From Paraburkholderia humisilvae (GTDB lineage Bacteria; Pseudomonadota; Gammaproteobacteria; Burkholderiales; Burkholderiaceae), in NCBI RefSeq assembly GCF_902859855.1, contig NZ_CADIKH010000054.1:1-43106 (forward strand): DNA of 43,106 bases. The letters run 5' to 3'. This document shows, one piece after another, positions 34,201 through 39,900 of the stretch. A model generated the notes under the pieces. The model saw only the letters and a list, made by a program, of their open reading frames with translations, ran no database searches and was not told the origin of the DNA. Each line of letters begins with the position of its first letter. Position 1 is the first letter of the stretch. The translations under genes and the position numbers were made by a program.

Positions 34201-36837
34201 CTGACGCTCGATACTGCGCTCGACACGCAGGTGCGGCAAGCCGCGCGGCGCTATCGCGTGACGCTCAACACGCTGATGCAAGGTGCGTGGGCCGTGCTGC
34301 TGGCCCGGCTATCCGGCAAGCCAGCGGTCGCGTTCGGTGTGACGGTGTCGGGGCGGCCGGCGTCGCTCGTGGGCGCCGAGGACATGTTTGGCCTGTTCAT
34401 CAACAGCCTGCCGGTGTTGCTGCGCGTGCCCGGCGCTGCCACGGTACCGGAATGGCTTGGCGAATTGCAGACGTACAACACGCAGATGCGTGAGGTCGAA
34501 CACACCCCGCTGGCGGCGCTGCAGCAGTGGGCCGGCCGCAGCGGCGATGCGCTGTTCGACAGTCTGATCGTGTTCGAAAACTATCCGGTGGCGGCGCGGC
34601 CGGCGCGGGACGCGGAGCAGGGCGTGCGCGTCGACGGTGTCGCCAACGCGGAGCGCACGCACTATCCGTTGACGCTGACGATTCTGCCGGCAGCGCGGCT
34701 CGAACTGCAATGGGGCTGGGATCAGCGGCGTTTGTCGCAACAGCAGGTCGAAAGGCTGCAGCGGCAATACGTGACCCTGCTCGCCGCCATGGCAGCAGAG
34801 GGCGAGCACGCGGTGCACTGCGTCGGCGAACTTGCGGTGCGGGCGGATGCGGCGCGCGCTGCGGCGTTGCCCGATGCCGCGTTCCGCGCATGCCACCAGC
34901 GGTTTGCCGATATGGCGATACGCTCACCGGCGCGTATCGCGCTGCGTCAACACGGCGAGGCGTTCGACTACGGGACGCTCGCGCGCTGGGCGGCGCGTAT
35001 CGGTGCGCGTTTGCACGATAGCGGTGTGCAGCGAGAGGAACGCATCGGCGTGTCCATGCGGCGCTCGCCGGCGCTACTGGCCTCGATGCTTGGCGTGTGG
35101 CGCAGCGGCGCGGCTTATGTGCCGCTCGATCCGGCGTTTCCGGCGGCGCGTCTGGCCGACATGCTCGACGATGCCGGCATCACGCGTGTGATTGCCGATG
35201 CGGATGGACGCGCGCGGTTGGCAGAGGCGCTGGTGGGGCGCGTGGTGATCGACGCGGGGGAGGCGACAGCGAGCAATGCCGCAAATGCTGTCGATACGGC
35301 GCACGCGGTGCGTACTGCAGGGGCCGCGGACGAACTGGACATTGCAAGTTTCGCAGACGCGTCAAACATGTCAAACGCCTCGCACACTGTGTCCGCCGCC
35401 CAGGACGTGTGGTCCGTGCATGCCGTCAGCGAAGCACAGCTCGCCTACGTGATCTACACATCCGGTTCGACCGGCAAGCCCAAAGGCGTCGCGGTCTCTC
35501 ACGGTGCGCTCGCGCGTCTGCTCGACAGCGTCGGCATTGCGCCGGGACTGGCCGAAGACGATGTGCTGTTATCGGTAACCACTGCGTCGTTCGACATCTC
35601 ACTACTCGAGTTCTGTCTGCCGTTGATCAAAGGCGCCACCGTCGAACTGGCCGATGCCGCCACCGCGACCGACGGCACCGCGCTTGCGCGGCTGATCGAC
35701 ACGAGCGGCGCAACCGTGATGCAGGCGACGCCGAGCGCCTGGCGTCTGCTGGTCGAATCCGGCTGGCGTGGCCCGGCACGCGGGCAGATGACAGGCTTCG
35801 CGGGCGGTGAGGCGTTACCGGCTGACCTCGCGCAGCAACTCACCGGGCGCGACGTCGCCCTCTGGAACCTGTACGGGCCGACCGAGACGACGATCTGGTC
35901 GGCCTGCATGAAAATTTCTGAAGGCGCACCGGTCACGATCGGTCGCGCGCTGCACGCGAACGCGCTGCGCATCGTCGATGCAAGCGGCGCGTTGACGCCG
36001 GCGGGCGGCACCGGCGAGCTGTGCATTGGCGGCGTCAATCTCGCGCGCGGCTACCTCGGCCGGCCGGGGCTGAGCGCCGAGCGTTTCGTGCCCGATCCGT
36101 ATGGGCCGCCGGGCGCACGCATGTATCGCACGGGCGACCTTGCCCGCGAATTGCCCGATGGCGCGTTCGAGTGCCTCGGCCGCATCGATCAGCAGGTCAA
36201 GCTGCGCGGTTACCGTATCGAACTCGGCGAGATCGAGACCGCGCTGCGCGGCTGCGTCGGCGTCGCCGATGCAGCTGTTGCAGTCGTTCACGGAACGGGC
36301 GAGGTACAGACACGGCTGGTCGGCTATGTGGTGGTCGCCGGTGACAGCGCCGGTCAGGTGGGGGCTGTGCCGACTGGCTGGCGGCAAACGCTCGCCGCGC
36401 GTTTGCCCACGTACATGGTGCCGGGCGCGCTGTATGCGTTGACGGCGTTGCCACGCACCGCAAACGGCAAGCTCGATCGCAATGCGCTCGCGCGCTGCGA
36501 AGTGCCTGCTGCCGACGAAATCGCGTGGGTCGAGCCATCGGGGGCGACCGAGACACTCGTCGCACAGTTGTTCGGCGAGTTGCTCGGCCTCGCCCGGATT
36601 GGCGCGCACGACGACTTCTTTGCGCTTGGCGGCCATTCGCTGACGGCGGTGCGCCTGAGCGCGCGGCTGTCGGAGCGGCTCGGCTACAAGGTCGCCATCG
36701 CGATGCTGTTCGATGCGCCGACGCCGGCATCACTCGCGGCCGCATTGGCGCGCGATGCCGATGGCGCTGCGACGCGCGGCGAGCGAAATGGCGACGAACT
36801 TCAGGCATTGGACGGGCTGTTCGATGAGCTGGACTGA
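20446..36837 (+). CDS. NRPS2: five-module peptide synthetase (Asp-Thr-Thr-X-Gly)
   Basis: A 5463-residue multimodular synthetase. Domain order: A1 (~9-522), PCP1 (Ser568), C2 (HHALTDG 804-810), A2 (~1136-1657), PCP2 (Ser1703), C3 (HHIVSDD 1904-1910), A3 (~2232-2737). PCP3 (Ser2782), C4 (HHLLLDG 2993-2999), A4 (~3299-3805), PCP4 (Ser3850), E4 (HHLSVDG from 4029), C5 (HHVLTDG 4490-4496), A5 (~4812-5355) and PCP5 (Ser5398) follow. It has no TE. Pocket residues read by alignment to GrsA: A1 DLTKVGHVGK (Asp), A2 and A3 DFWNIGMVHK (Thr), A4 DVHATGLVAK (no standard match, proposed graminine), A5 DILQFGLIWK (Gly). It begins with an A-domain, accepting the C-domain at the end of NRPS1, and ends with a GGHSL carrier that feeds the C-domain of NRPS3. 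Most of A2 is repeated in A3, and A4-PCP4-E4 is shared with NRPS3. The start lacks a strong ribosome site. Confidence 0.93.
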   Translation: MQDIQFDTDYLPARVACFVAERPDSDALIDRDGPLSWRDLWDWSSRLAAALVERGVQPGDRVALALPRGAALVASLLAAWRVRACYVPLDPALPVARLRWQADDCGARVMVAADAVALDRLPAGMVTFDPRASRAADETPPHHAKTEAVPQAPSGRDHFVWPAYVIYTSGSSGRPKGVMVSHAALSAYLRGVAQRLPDGIASAAWISTPAADLGHTALFGALWHGWTLHAIDAQLAADPDAFAAYMDTHAIDLLKVVPSHLDALMQGQSPQHTLPRRCLVLGGEAAPTRLAQTVAQLRPQCRIVNHYGPTETAVGVLATGVDGGSSAARASDATSAATLLLGTPLAHVDAKIVDADGNTVPRGMAGELCIGGPSVAYGYLNQPALTAERFVPDPDGHGTRRYRTGDKSRRLPNGEFAFLGRLDDQVKIRGFRVEPEEIAARLRAHHGVRDAVVAAYADVPDAPLRLAAWITSDAPVDLAALRAQLVAELPDYMVPASLQVLAALPLTSNGKIDRAALPAPNAGAASSAQAHGAPGNDAERALLAVWQQVLKRDAISVTDNFFEIGGDSILSLQIIGKARRAGLKLTPRQMFDYPTIGAAARVAVAIAPVASATITGGVMAAAKQVAAADSAATADTALVQTAPPTSEPADTFDEDACFSAANVARNAAEAVYPATPMQQGLLFHGMLGDAPGSYVSQLRLTVDNLRLGTLRGAWNAVIARHPVLRTRFVWPAGGEPLQVVERAATMPFDIREPLSVPADAYEAAFAQQRACLVERGFDSGVAPLMRVDVFERPDGAYDVLWTHHHALTDGWSTAQVIAEVARAYAELAAGRTPDATPGPQYADYVRWLRRQPDTAAFWHARLATLDEPALLSDALGGGLGTPSRAKHTESATSYEPEVIVRELDEPRAAQLRRAAQRAQVTLNTLVQGAWALALAHFSGRRQVLFGTTVAGRPVDLPDAQATVGLFINSLPLWIDVGPSLPVTAWLAELQRRNAELREVEHTPLASLQQWAGRSGDALFDSLIVFQNFPLDEALDASRSGLALRAIEAHNRSHLPLMLVIAPHRDKRGALCFEWCLDTTRVAAKDATLLAAHFEQMLDRLVQALTAPGTPRARLRDLAAAEDATAQQPASNATASFEHEYKSVTERIDAQIAARPDALAVSFAGDDGMSSSLTYRELGRRSARIARACRAALARSGEGCIGIALARTPALVATILGVLRAGAAYVPLDPAYPDDRLRHIALDARLDALIVEPDQRERFEALLPGMALLDAQVLAAHDDVAVADEEIAALHDDFVRPHAEQLAYVIYTSGSTGEPKGVGVTHANVARLFDATRTQFAFNEDDVWTLFHSYAFDFSVWELFGALVHGGRLVIVPHWTAREPSAFHALLMREQVTVLNQTPSAFVQLAQADRDNTLTSLRTVIFGGERLEPAALARWAEGAKALGVLPALVNMYGITETTVHVTYRALDEAALADTRSVIGAPLADLTLHVLDGDLNRVPAGAVGELYVGGAGLARGYLGRPGLTAERFIPDPYGAPGARLYRSGDLARRLPDGDLEYLGRNDQQVKIRGFRIEPGEIRAALLAHADVSDAAVVVDEGAGRLIAYVATAGGAGREDTSRWQAWLNTRLPAHMVPSAYVELERLPLTPNGKLDRRALPSPATSTSAHAAFVAPRNETETTLAAIWQQVLGVERVGVRDDFFLLGGQSLLAVRMISAVRSALGNAPTLRTVFEHPVLADFAATLRGAHLADNTGSDLEAAARAPAASAPIAWATPMPLSASQTSLWFLWKMDPHSAAYHVNGALRFAGTLDVDALRDAFAALSARHPVLRMRFGETAGVPFQRIDAASRAAIQLVDLPHDYADGDFEAQLAESLAGLVRAPFALEAELPVRATLIRVADHLHVLHLVLHHIVSDDASIGLLFDDFSRLYRQFAAGVQRGDEAALAAASADAYRTLIEARIAHLTPEREAAQLAWWRAELATGDAQMPVLALPFDRTRSGARHAPGARLGVHVPAATVDALRALARARGATLFITLVAAFDALLYRYTGQRDIRIGVPLAGRDWPGAAQVAGFFVNTVVLRTAPHGEMRAAQLIDAVRERLLDAHAHQDVPFAGVVKALQVERDLTQTPLFQVLVSQQQRHDLHASFGDALRVTVQPVETGEAQFDLMLNFAETADAGLDLNFTYAVDIFDTATLARLAGNFTGLLEQWSVAPDTQLASFELPENRAEAAPRAVQTWPAPRDVVSRFVAQAAQRGKAMAIADGDAHVTYAQLDTWSLAIAHALRRQGVTPGMRVGVSMNRSAALVAALLGVLRAGAAYVPLDPSYPPQQLAHGVDDAQLGPIVVDAASLAQHAELFAGRATLDVAALREEPAAALHDDFVRPHAEQLAYVIYTSGSTGEPKGVGVTHANVARLFDATRTQFAFNEDDVWTLFHSYAFDFSVWELFGALVHGGRLVIVPHWTAREPSAFHALLMREQVTVLNQTPSAFVQLAQADRDNTLTSLRTVIFGGERLEPAALARWAEGAKALGVLPALVNMYGITETTVHVTYRALDEAALADTRSVIGAPLADLTLHVLDGDLNRVPAGAVGELYVGGAGLARGYLGRPGLTAERFIPDPYGAPGARLYRSGDLARRLPDGDLEYLGRNDQQVKIRGFRIEPGEIRAALLAHADVSDAAVVVDEGAGRLIAYVATAGGAGREDTSRWQAWLNTRLPAHMVPSAYVELERLPLTPNGKLDRRALPSPATATRTAGAIPASTPDEATLLAIWRTVLRRDDIGVTDNFFAVGGDSILSLQVVAKARDAGLHLTPRIVFEAPSVEQLARAALAHTQRRSTTAGAPQAPVSVASEAASSDLWRALGLTLEHIEDVYPATPLQSGLLYHTLAAQPGERAYLNQICVTLTGTLDVDALRGAWQAALERHAILRTRFAWQHGGNALQIVQRTLTVPFDTYDRSAATDYDARLADWRERDLAAGIALDAAPLMRIALFVRDAQHADLVWTHHHLLLDGWSVTQLFGEILRDYRARIGGAVAQFEPVPPYRRYVEWIRAAAGDATTEAWWRKRAARLDDPATLTASLAEPRGAEPGAHARRHRLDAALAEGLNAAARRHQVTLNTLMQGAWAVLLARYGHRRGVAYGTTLAGRPAQLPGVERMLGLFINTLPVWVDVDARAEIGAWLRDVQRELMELRQHECTPLAQVQQWVGRSGDALFDSLIVFENYPADAARDDDTGIKVAAVDSVDPTHYPLALAIIPRGQALALEWAWNGERIDRATVERIAAQYESLLRQLAEDGRKRVGELVLAGREGQVAREYGFASLGAGLVEQAWRTPEATALRCEDESLSYAQLDAWATVLAARLVSHGVCAERRVGLCVRRGPAMIAALLGVIRSGGAFVPLDPSYPAARLTQMIEDAGIVQVLADAQSADGLSDVLAGCEVIDVNGAQQPHDARCAPGDTRFSPAPLHPDQLAYVLYTSGSTGKPKGVAVSHGALWTHLQDFLTTYGISAADTVLHSSTINFDVALHETLPALLTGATVEMRGEAPWDLQSLSERLVSRRVTFARIPTALWQQWQRHAPPRSALALRQVTVGGEALPGDALAHWRAGALSDIALDNLYGPTETTVAALYRRTGAQDVHEVTVPIGVPYPGRSARVLDAFGDEAPAGGVGELCIGGPTVARGYLGRAGLTAERFVPDPQGGPGARQYRSGDLCRMREDGTVEFLGRLDQQVKLRGQRIELGEIEAVLRQGSGVREAAVIVKGEGAKQRLAAYVAGSANELDVPSLQRRLEQKLPAYMVPSTLTWLERLPLMPNGKLDRGGLPQPQQRERERVEPSNETEAQLLSIWSAVLGRSDLGVTDNFFEAGGDSIQSLQIIARAREVGLKLTPAQVFEHPTVAGQAQRAQQLEAGSDEAHDDGAALPLTPIQQQFFARYPEGESHWNQAVLLKVRGPLQVKALEHAVQAIAARHDALRLRFIKEADGWKQGLAAAEAGEAEQLVRHECLTSLEELEAACERIQSSLDIGRGPLWRVGYFETAQGDTRLLVAIHHLSVDGVSWRVLLDELQKAYEQAARNEPVTLPAASTPWRTWVRALHRYAKSDKVQAEASWWQCALATLDAVPDLPLRAAAHTRFTDSGTVEWTLDASRTRDLLHNTSHAYRTRVDELLLAALAQALGAWSGASEVAVDLEGHGRESVLDDVDLSCTVGWFTTRFPVALPAAPALPGDALVAVKTRLRAVPYKGLHWGLLDASRTQRWPAVSFNYLGRFDQALDSDARFAFSNEALGQSQGADARLDYALDLNGLITGDRLLLRWRFDPARVDRETVERLVAAFDREVGALLAHCVAAPPGASASDFPLAGLDDTQLRALALPLGRIADIYPATPLQQGLLYHSERQCGEGVYVNQLQLTLAGPFDAGALRNAWQAALARHEMLRTRFEWRHGDHALQIVERDAVLPFSVHDWHDAPDYDTRLARWRAADLAAGVDTSQAPLMRVNVFRRPDGRFDMVRTHHHVLTDGWSGSRLLAEVFDHYEQALGVRGPAARVAASVAPPYRRYVEWLARQPDTRDWWRARLAAAADAGTLTASLAAPLDMPADVLPKLAPPKLSLTLDTALDTQVRQAARRYRVTLNTLMQGAWAVLLARLSGKPAVAFGVTVSGRPASLVGAEDMFGLFINSLPVLLRVPGAATVPEWLGELQTYNTQMREVEHTPLAALQQWAGRSGDALFDSLIVFENYPVAARPARDAEQGVRVDGVANAERTHYPLTLTILPAARLELQWGWDQRRLSQQQVERLQRQYVTLLAAMAAEGEHAVHCVGELAVRADAARAAALPDAAFRACHQRFADMAIRSPARIALRQHGEAFDYGTLARWAARIGARLHDSGVQREERIGVSMRRSPALLASMLGVWRSGAAYVPLDPAFPAARLADMLDDAGITRVIADADGRARLAEALVGRVVIDAGEATASNAANAVDTAHAVRTAGAADELDIASFADASNMSNASHTVSAAQDVWSVHAVSEAQLAYVIYTSGSTGKPKGVAVSHGALARLLDSVGIAPGLAEDDVLLSVTTASFDISLLEFCLPLIKGATVELADAATATDGTALARLIDTSGATVMQATPSAWRLLVESGWRGPARGQMTGFAGGEALPADLAQQLTGRDVALWNLYGPTETTIWSACMKISEGAPVTIGRALHANALRIVDASGALTPAGGTGELCIGGVNLARGYLGRPGLSAERFVPDPYGPPGARMYRTGDLARELPDGAFECLGRIDQQVKLRGYRIELGEIETALRGCVGVADAAVAVVHGTGEVQTRLVGYVVVAGDSAGQVGAVPTGWRQTLAARLPTYMVPGALYALTALPRTANGKLDRNALARCEVPAADEIAWVEPSGATETLVAQLFGELLGLARIGAHDDFFALGGHSLTAVRLSARLSERLGYKVAIAMLFDAPTPASLAAALARDADGAATRGERNGDELQALDGLFDELD
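22440..25675 (+). other. Module 2: C - A(Thr) - PCP
   Basis: The C-domain opens YPATPMQQGLLFH, a D-donor (DCL)-like signature, although module 1 has no E-domain. The A pocket comes from FDFSVWE (D,F,W), LNQTPS (N), VIFGG (I,G) and VNMYGITETTVH (M,V,H), the canonical Thr code. The carrier is GGQSLL. Confidence 0.88.
24307..25419 (+). repeat. 1113-bp perfect repeat, copy 1 (Thr A-domain, module 2)
   Basis: Line-by-line comparison with 27547-28659 (offset 3240) shows no difference, synonymous positions included. The unit starts just before the A3 loop and ends after the A10 motif, so it carries the whole substrate pocket. Flanking A-domain sequence differs. Confidence 0.9.
25755..28905 (+). other. 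Module 3: C - A(Thr) - PCP
   Basis: An LCL-type C-domain (PLSASQTSLWFLW) carries HHIVSDD, with Asp replacing the final Gly of HHxxxDG. The A-domain is identical to that of module 2 from just before the A3 loop to its C-terminus, so it also codes for Thr. The carrier core GGDSIL is of the type usually found before an E-domain, but no E-domain follows. Confidence 0.87.
27547..28659 (+). repeat. 1113-bp perfect repeat, copy 2 (Thr A-domain, module 3)
   Basis: This is the second copy of the unit at 24307-25419. Bases immediately outside differ: C versus G on the left and T versus G on the right. This fits gene conversion of an A-domain core into an older, different module. Confidence 0.9.
29000..33440 (+). 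other. Module 4: C - A(X, proposed graminine) - PCP - E
   Basis: A DCL-like C-domain (YPATPLQSGLLYH) leads the module. The A pocket comes from NFDVALHE (D,V,H), FARIPT (A), VTVGG (T,G) and LDNLYGPTETTVA (L,V,A), giving DVHATGLVAK, which matches no proteinogenic code I know. The E-domain is complete (LTPIQQQFF, HHLSVDGVSWR, FNYLGRF), so the residue should be D. Confidence 0.8.
30226..32685 (+). repeat. 2460-bp perfect repeat, copy 1 (NRPS2 module 4)
   Basis: Identical to 38556-41015 (offset 8330) wherever compared. It runs from the last part of the C-domain through the whole A and PCP domains into the first third of E. Copies lie in different genes. Confidence 0.9.
33500..36760 (+). other. 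Module 5: C - A(Gly) - PCP
   Basis: The DCL-like C-domain (YPATPLQQGLLYH) correctly follows an E-domain. The A pocket comes from FDISLLE (D,I,L), MQATPS (Q), FAGG (F,G) and LWNLYGPTETTIW (L,I,W), giving DILQFGLIWK, close to the standard Gly code. An Ala/Asn/Ser-rich insertion lies between the A2 and A3 motifs (~35260-35430). The carrier is GGHSL. Confidence 0.85.
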
Positions 36838-36932
36838 TAGATCACACCAGATTACGGGCGGCGACGGCGACGGGGGTTGTGCGCGCGTGCCGGAATACGG
36901 TCTGGTCCGTGCAAATGATTGTGAGTTGACGA

Positions 36933-39900
36933 ATGCGAATTGACGACAGGTTGGCGAGCGCCTCGCAGGAAGAGGCGAATGGAACGGCTGCCGCGGATTC
37001 GGGTGAGGTTGCGGTGCCTGCGTTTGTAACGGCGACGGTGTCTGAGGCCGCTTCCGCGGTTGAGACTTCAACGCCACGCATGGCAGCGGCGACATCGTCA
37101 ATGGAGGCAACGGCGCGGTCGGGTTCGCCACGGAGCGTCGAGTTCCCCGTCGCGCCGCACGGCGCCGCCGGCACCACTCAACCCGCCATCGACAACGCCG
37201 CGGCCCAGCACGCGCTTGCGATCGCCCGCAAATACGCGGCGCTGCCCGCCGAGCGCCGCCAGCGTTTTCGCGACAAGGCGCGCGACCAGGGCATCGATCC
37301 TGCGCGCTTACCGATCGTGCCTTTGCTGCAAGAGGGCGCGCACACGTACCCGCTCGCCCCGGCACAGGAACGGCTGTGGTTTTTGTGGAAGCTTGCGCCG
37401 CACAATCCTGCATACCATCTCGCGCGTGCCATGCGTGTCACCGGTCAACTCCACGTGCGTGCGCTGCGCAGCGCGCTCGATGCGCTGGTTGCGCGGCACG
37501 GTGCACTGCGTGCGTGCTTTGTCGAAACGCGCGGCGTGCCAGTCCAGCGGATCGCTGAAGAGGCTCGCTATGCGTGGCGCGAGCGCTCGCTGGACGATGC
37601 CGCGCGGTTGCGCGACACATTGCGCAGTACTGCGCGCGAGCCGTTCGATCTGGAGCGCGGACCGCTGCTACGGGTCGAGCTGATCTCGCTTGGTGCTCAG
37701 CTTCACGTGCTGCAGCTCGTCACGCACCACATCGTGTCGGATGGCTGGTCACAGGCGCTGCTGTTGCGTGAGCTTGCGACCTTGTATCGCGCTGCGCTAG
37801 CAGGCGAAGGTGCCAGGCCCGCGGATGCATTGCTGCCGCTCGAGCTTCATTTCGGCGACGTCGCCGCGTGGCAGGCGGAGTGGTTCGACGCCGTAGCCGA
37901 TGACGATCTAGCATACTGGCGCGCGCGGCTTGGCGTGGCGCGGCCGGCGCTCGAATTGCCGCTCGACCGGCCGCGCGGCGCGGTACGTGGCATCGAAGGC
38001 GGTCGCTGCCAGCGCGACATCGGCGCAGCGCTCGCCGCCCGTTTGCGCGAATTCGCGCGCGCGCAGCGTACGACGCTTTTCACCGTGCTGCTCGGCGTGC
38101 ATGCCGCACTGTTGTATCGCTATGGCGGGCAGACGACGGTGCGCATCGGCGTGCCGTCGGCGGGACGTCAGCGCCGTGAGACCGAGGCGTTGATTGGCTA
38201 TTTCGCGAATACGCTGGTGCTGGAGGCGGACGTCGATGGCGCGTTGCGCTTTGACGCATTGCTGGCCGGTTTGCACCAGCGTGTTCTCGAAGCGCACGCG
38301 CATCAGGCAGTGCCGTTCGGGCGCGTGCTCGACACGCTCGAGGTCGAGCGCGATCTCGGCCGCTCGCCGCTGTTCCAGGTGATGTTCAACCTCGAGCATG
38401 CGACACGCGCAGCGGACGTGACGATGCCAGGTCTCATCGTCGAAGCCGAGGAGGGCGGCACGCAGACTGCGCGGTTCGATCTGGTGCTGAACGTCGTCGA
38501 CGATGGGCGCGGGCTGAGGCTGATGTTCAACCATGCGAAGGACGTGTTCAATACGGCGACGGTGGAGCGAATCGCGGCGCAGTATGAATCGTTGCTGAGG
38601 CAACTGGCTGAGGATGGAAGGAAGCGGGTTGGGGAGCTGGTGCTGGCGGGGCGCGAGGGGCAGGTGGCTCGGGAGTATGGGTTTGCGTCGCTGGGGGCGG
38701 GGCTTGTTGAGCAGGCGTGGCGTACGCCAGAGGCGACGGCACTGCGTTGTGAGGATGAGTCGCTGAGCTATGCGCAGCTCGATGCGTGGGCAACGGTACT
38801 GGCGGCGCGGCTCGTATCGCATGGTGTGTGCGCAGAGCGGCGCGTGGGGCTATGCGTGCGCCGGGGGCCGGCGATGATCGCGGCGTTGCTGGGGGTGATC
38901 CGCTCGGGCGGCGCATTCGTGCCACTTGATCCGTCGTACCCGGCAGCACGCCTCACACAGATGATCGAAGACGCGGGCATCGTGCAGGTGCTGGCCGATG
39001 CGCAAAGCGCGGATGGTTTGTCGGATGTGCTGGCCGGTTGTGAGGTGATCGATGTGAATGGCGCGCAGCAGCCGCACGATGCGCGGTGTGCGCCGGGCGA
39101 TACGCGTTTCTCCCCGGCGCCGCTGCACCCCGACCAGCTGGCCTACGTGCTGTACACGTCGGGGTCGACAGGCAAACCCAAGGGCGTAGCGGTCAGCCAC
39201 GGTGCACTGTGGACCCACCTGCAGGACTTCCTCACTACCTACGGCATTAGTGCAGCTGACACAGTACTGCACTCATCGACGATCAACTTCGACGTGGCCC
39301 TGCATGAAACGCTGCCGGCGCTGCTCACGGGCGCGACGGTGGAAATGCGCGGCGAAGCACCGTGGGACCTGCAAAGCCTGAGCGAGCGTCTGGTCAGCCG
39401 CCGGGTGACGTTTGCCCGGATTCCGACCGCGCTGTGGCAGCAGTGGCAGCGTCACGCCCCGCCGCGCTCGGCACTGGCGTTGCGCCAGGTGACGGTGGGC
39501 GGCGAGGCGCTGCCAGGCGATGCGCTCGCGCACTGGCGCGCGGGCGCCCTGTCGGACATCGCACTGGACAACCTGTACGGACCGACCGAGACGACGGTCG
39601 CGGCCCTGTACCGGCGTACCGGGGCGCAGGACGTACATGAGGTGACGGTCCCGATCGGCGTGCCTTACCCGGGTCGCAGCGCACGGGTGCTCGATGCCTT
39701 CGGCGACGAGGCACCTGCTGGTGGTGTGGGTGAACTGTGCATTGGCGGGCCGACGGTTGCACGCGGCTATCTGGGCCGCGCGGGGCTGACGGCAGAACGT
39801 TTCGTACCGGACCCGCAGGGCGGCCCGGGCGCGCGCCAGTACCGCAGTGGCGATCTATGCCGTATGCGCGAGGACGGTACGGTGGAGTTTCTCGGGCGGC

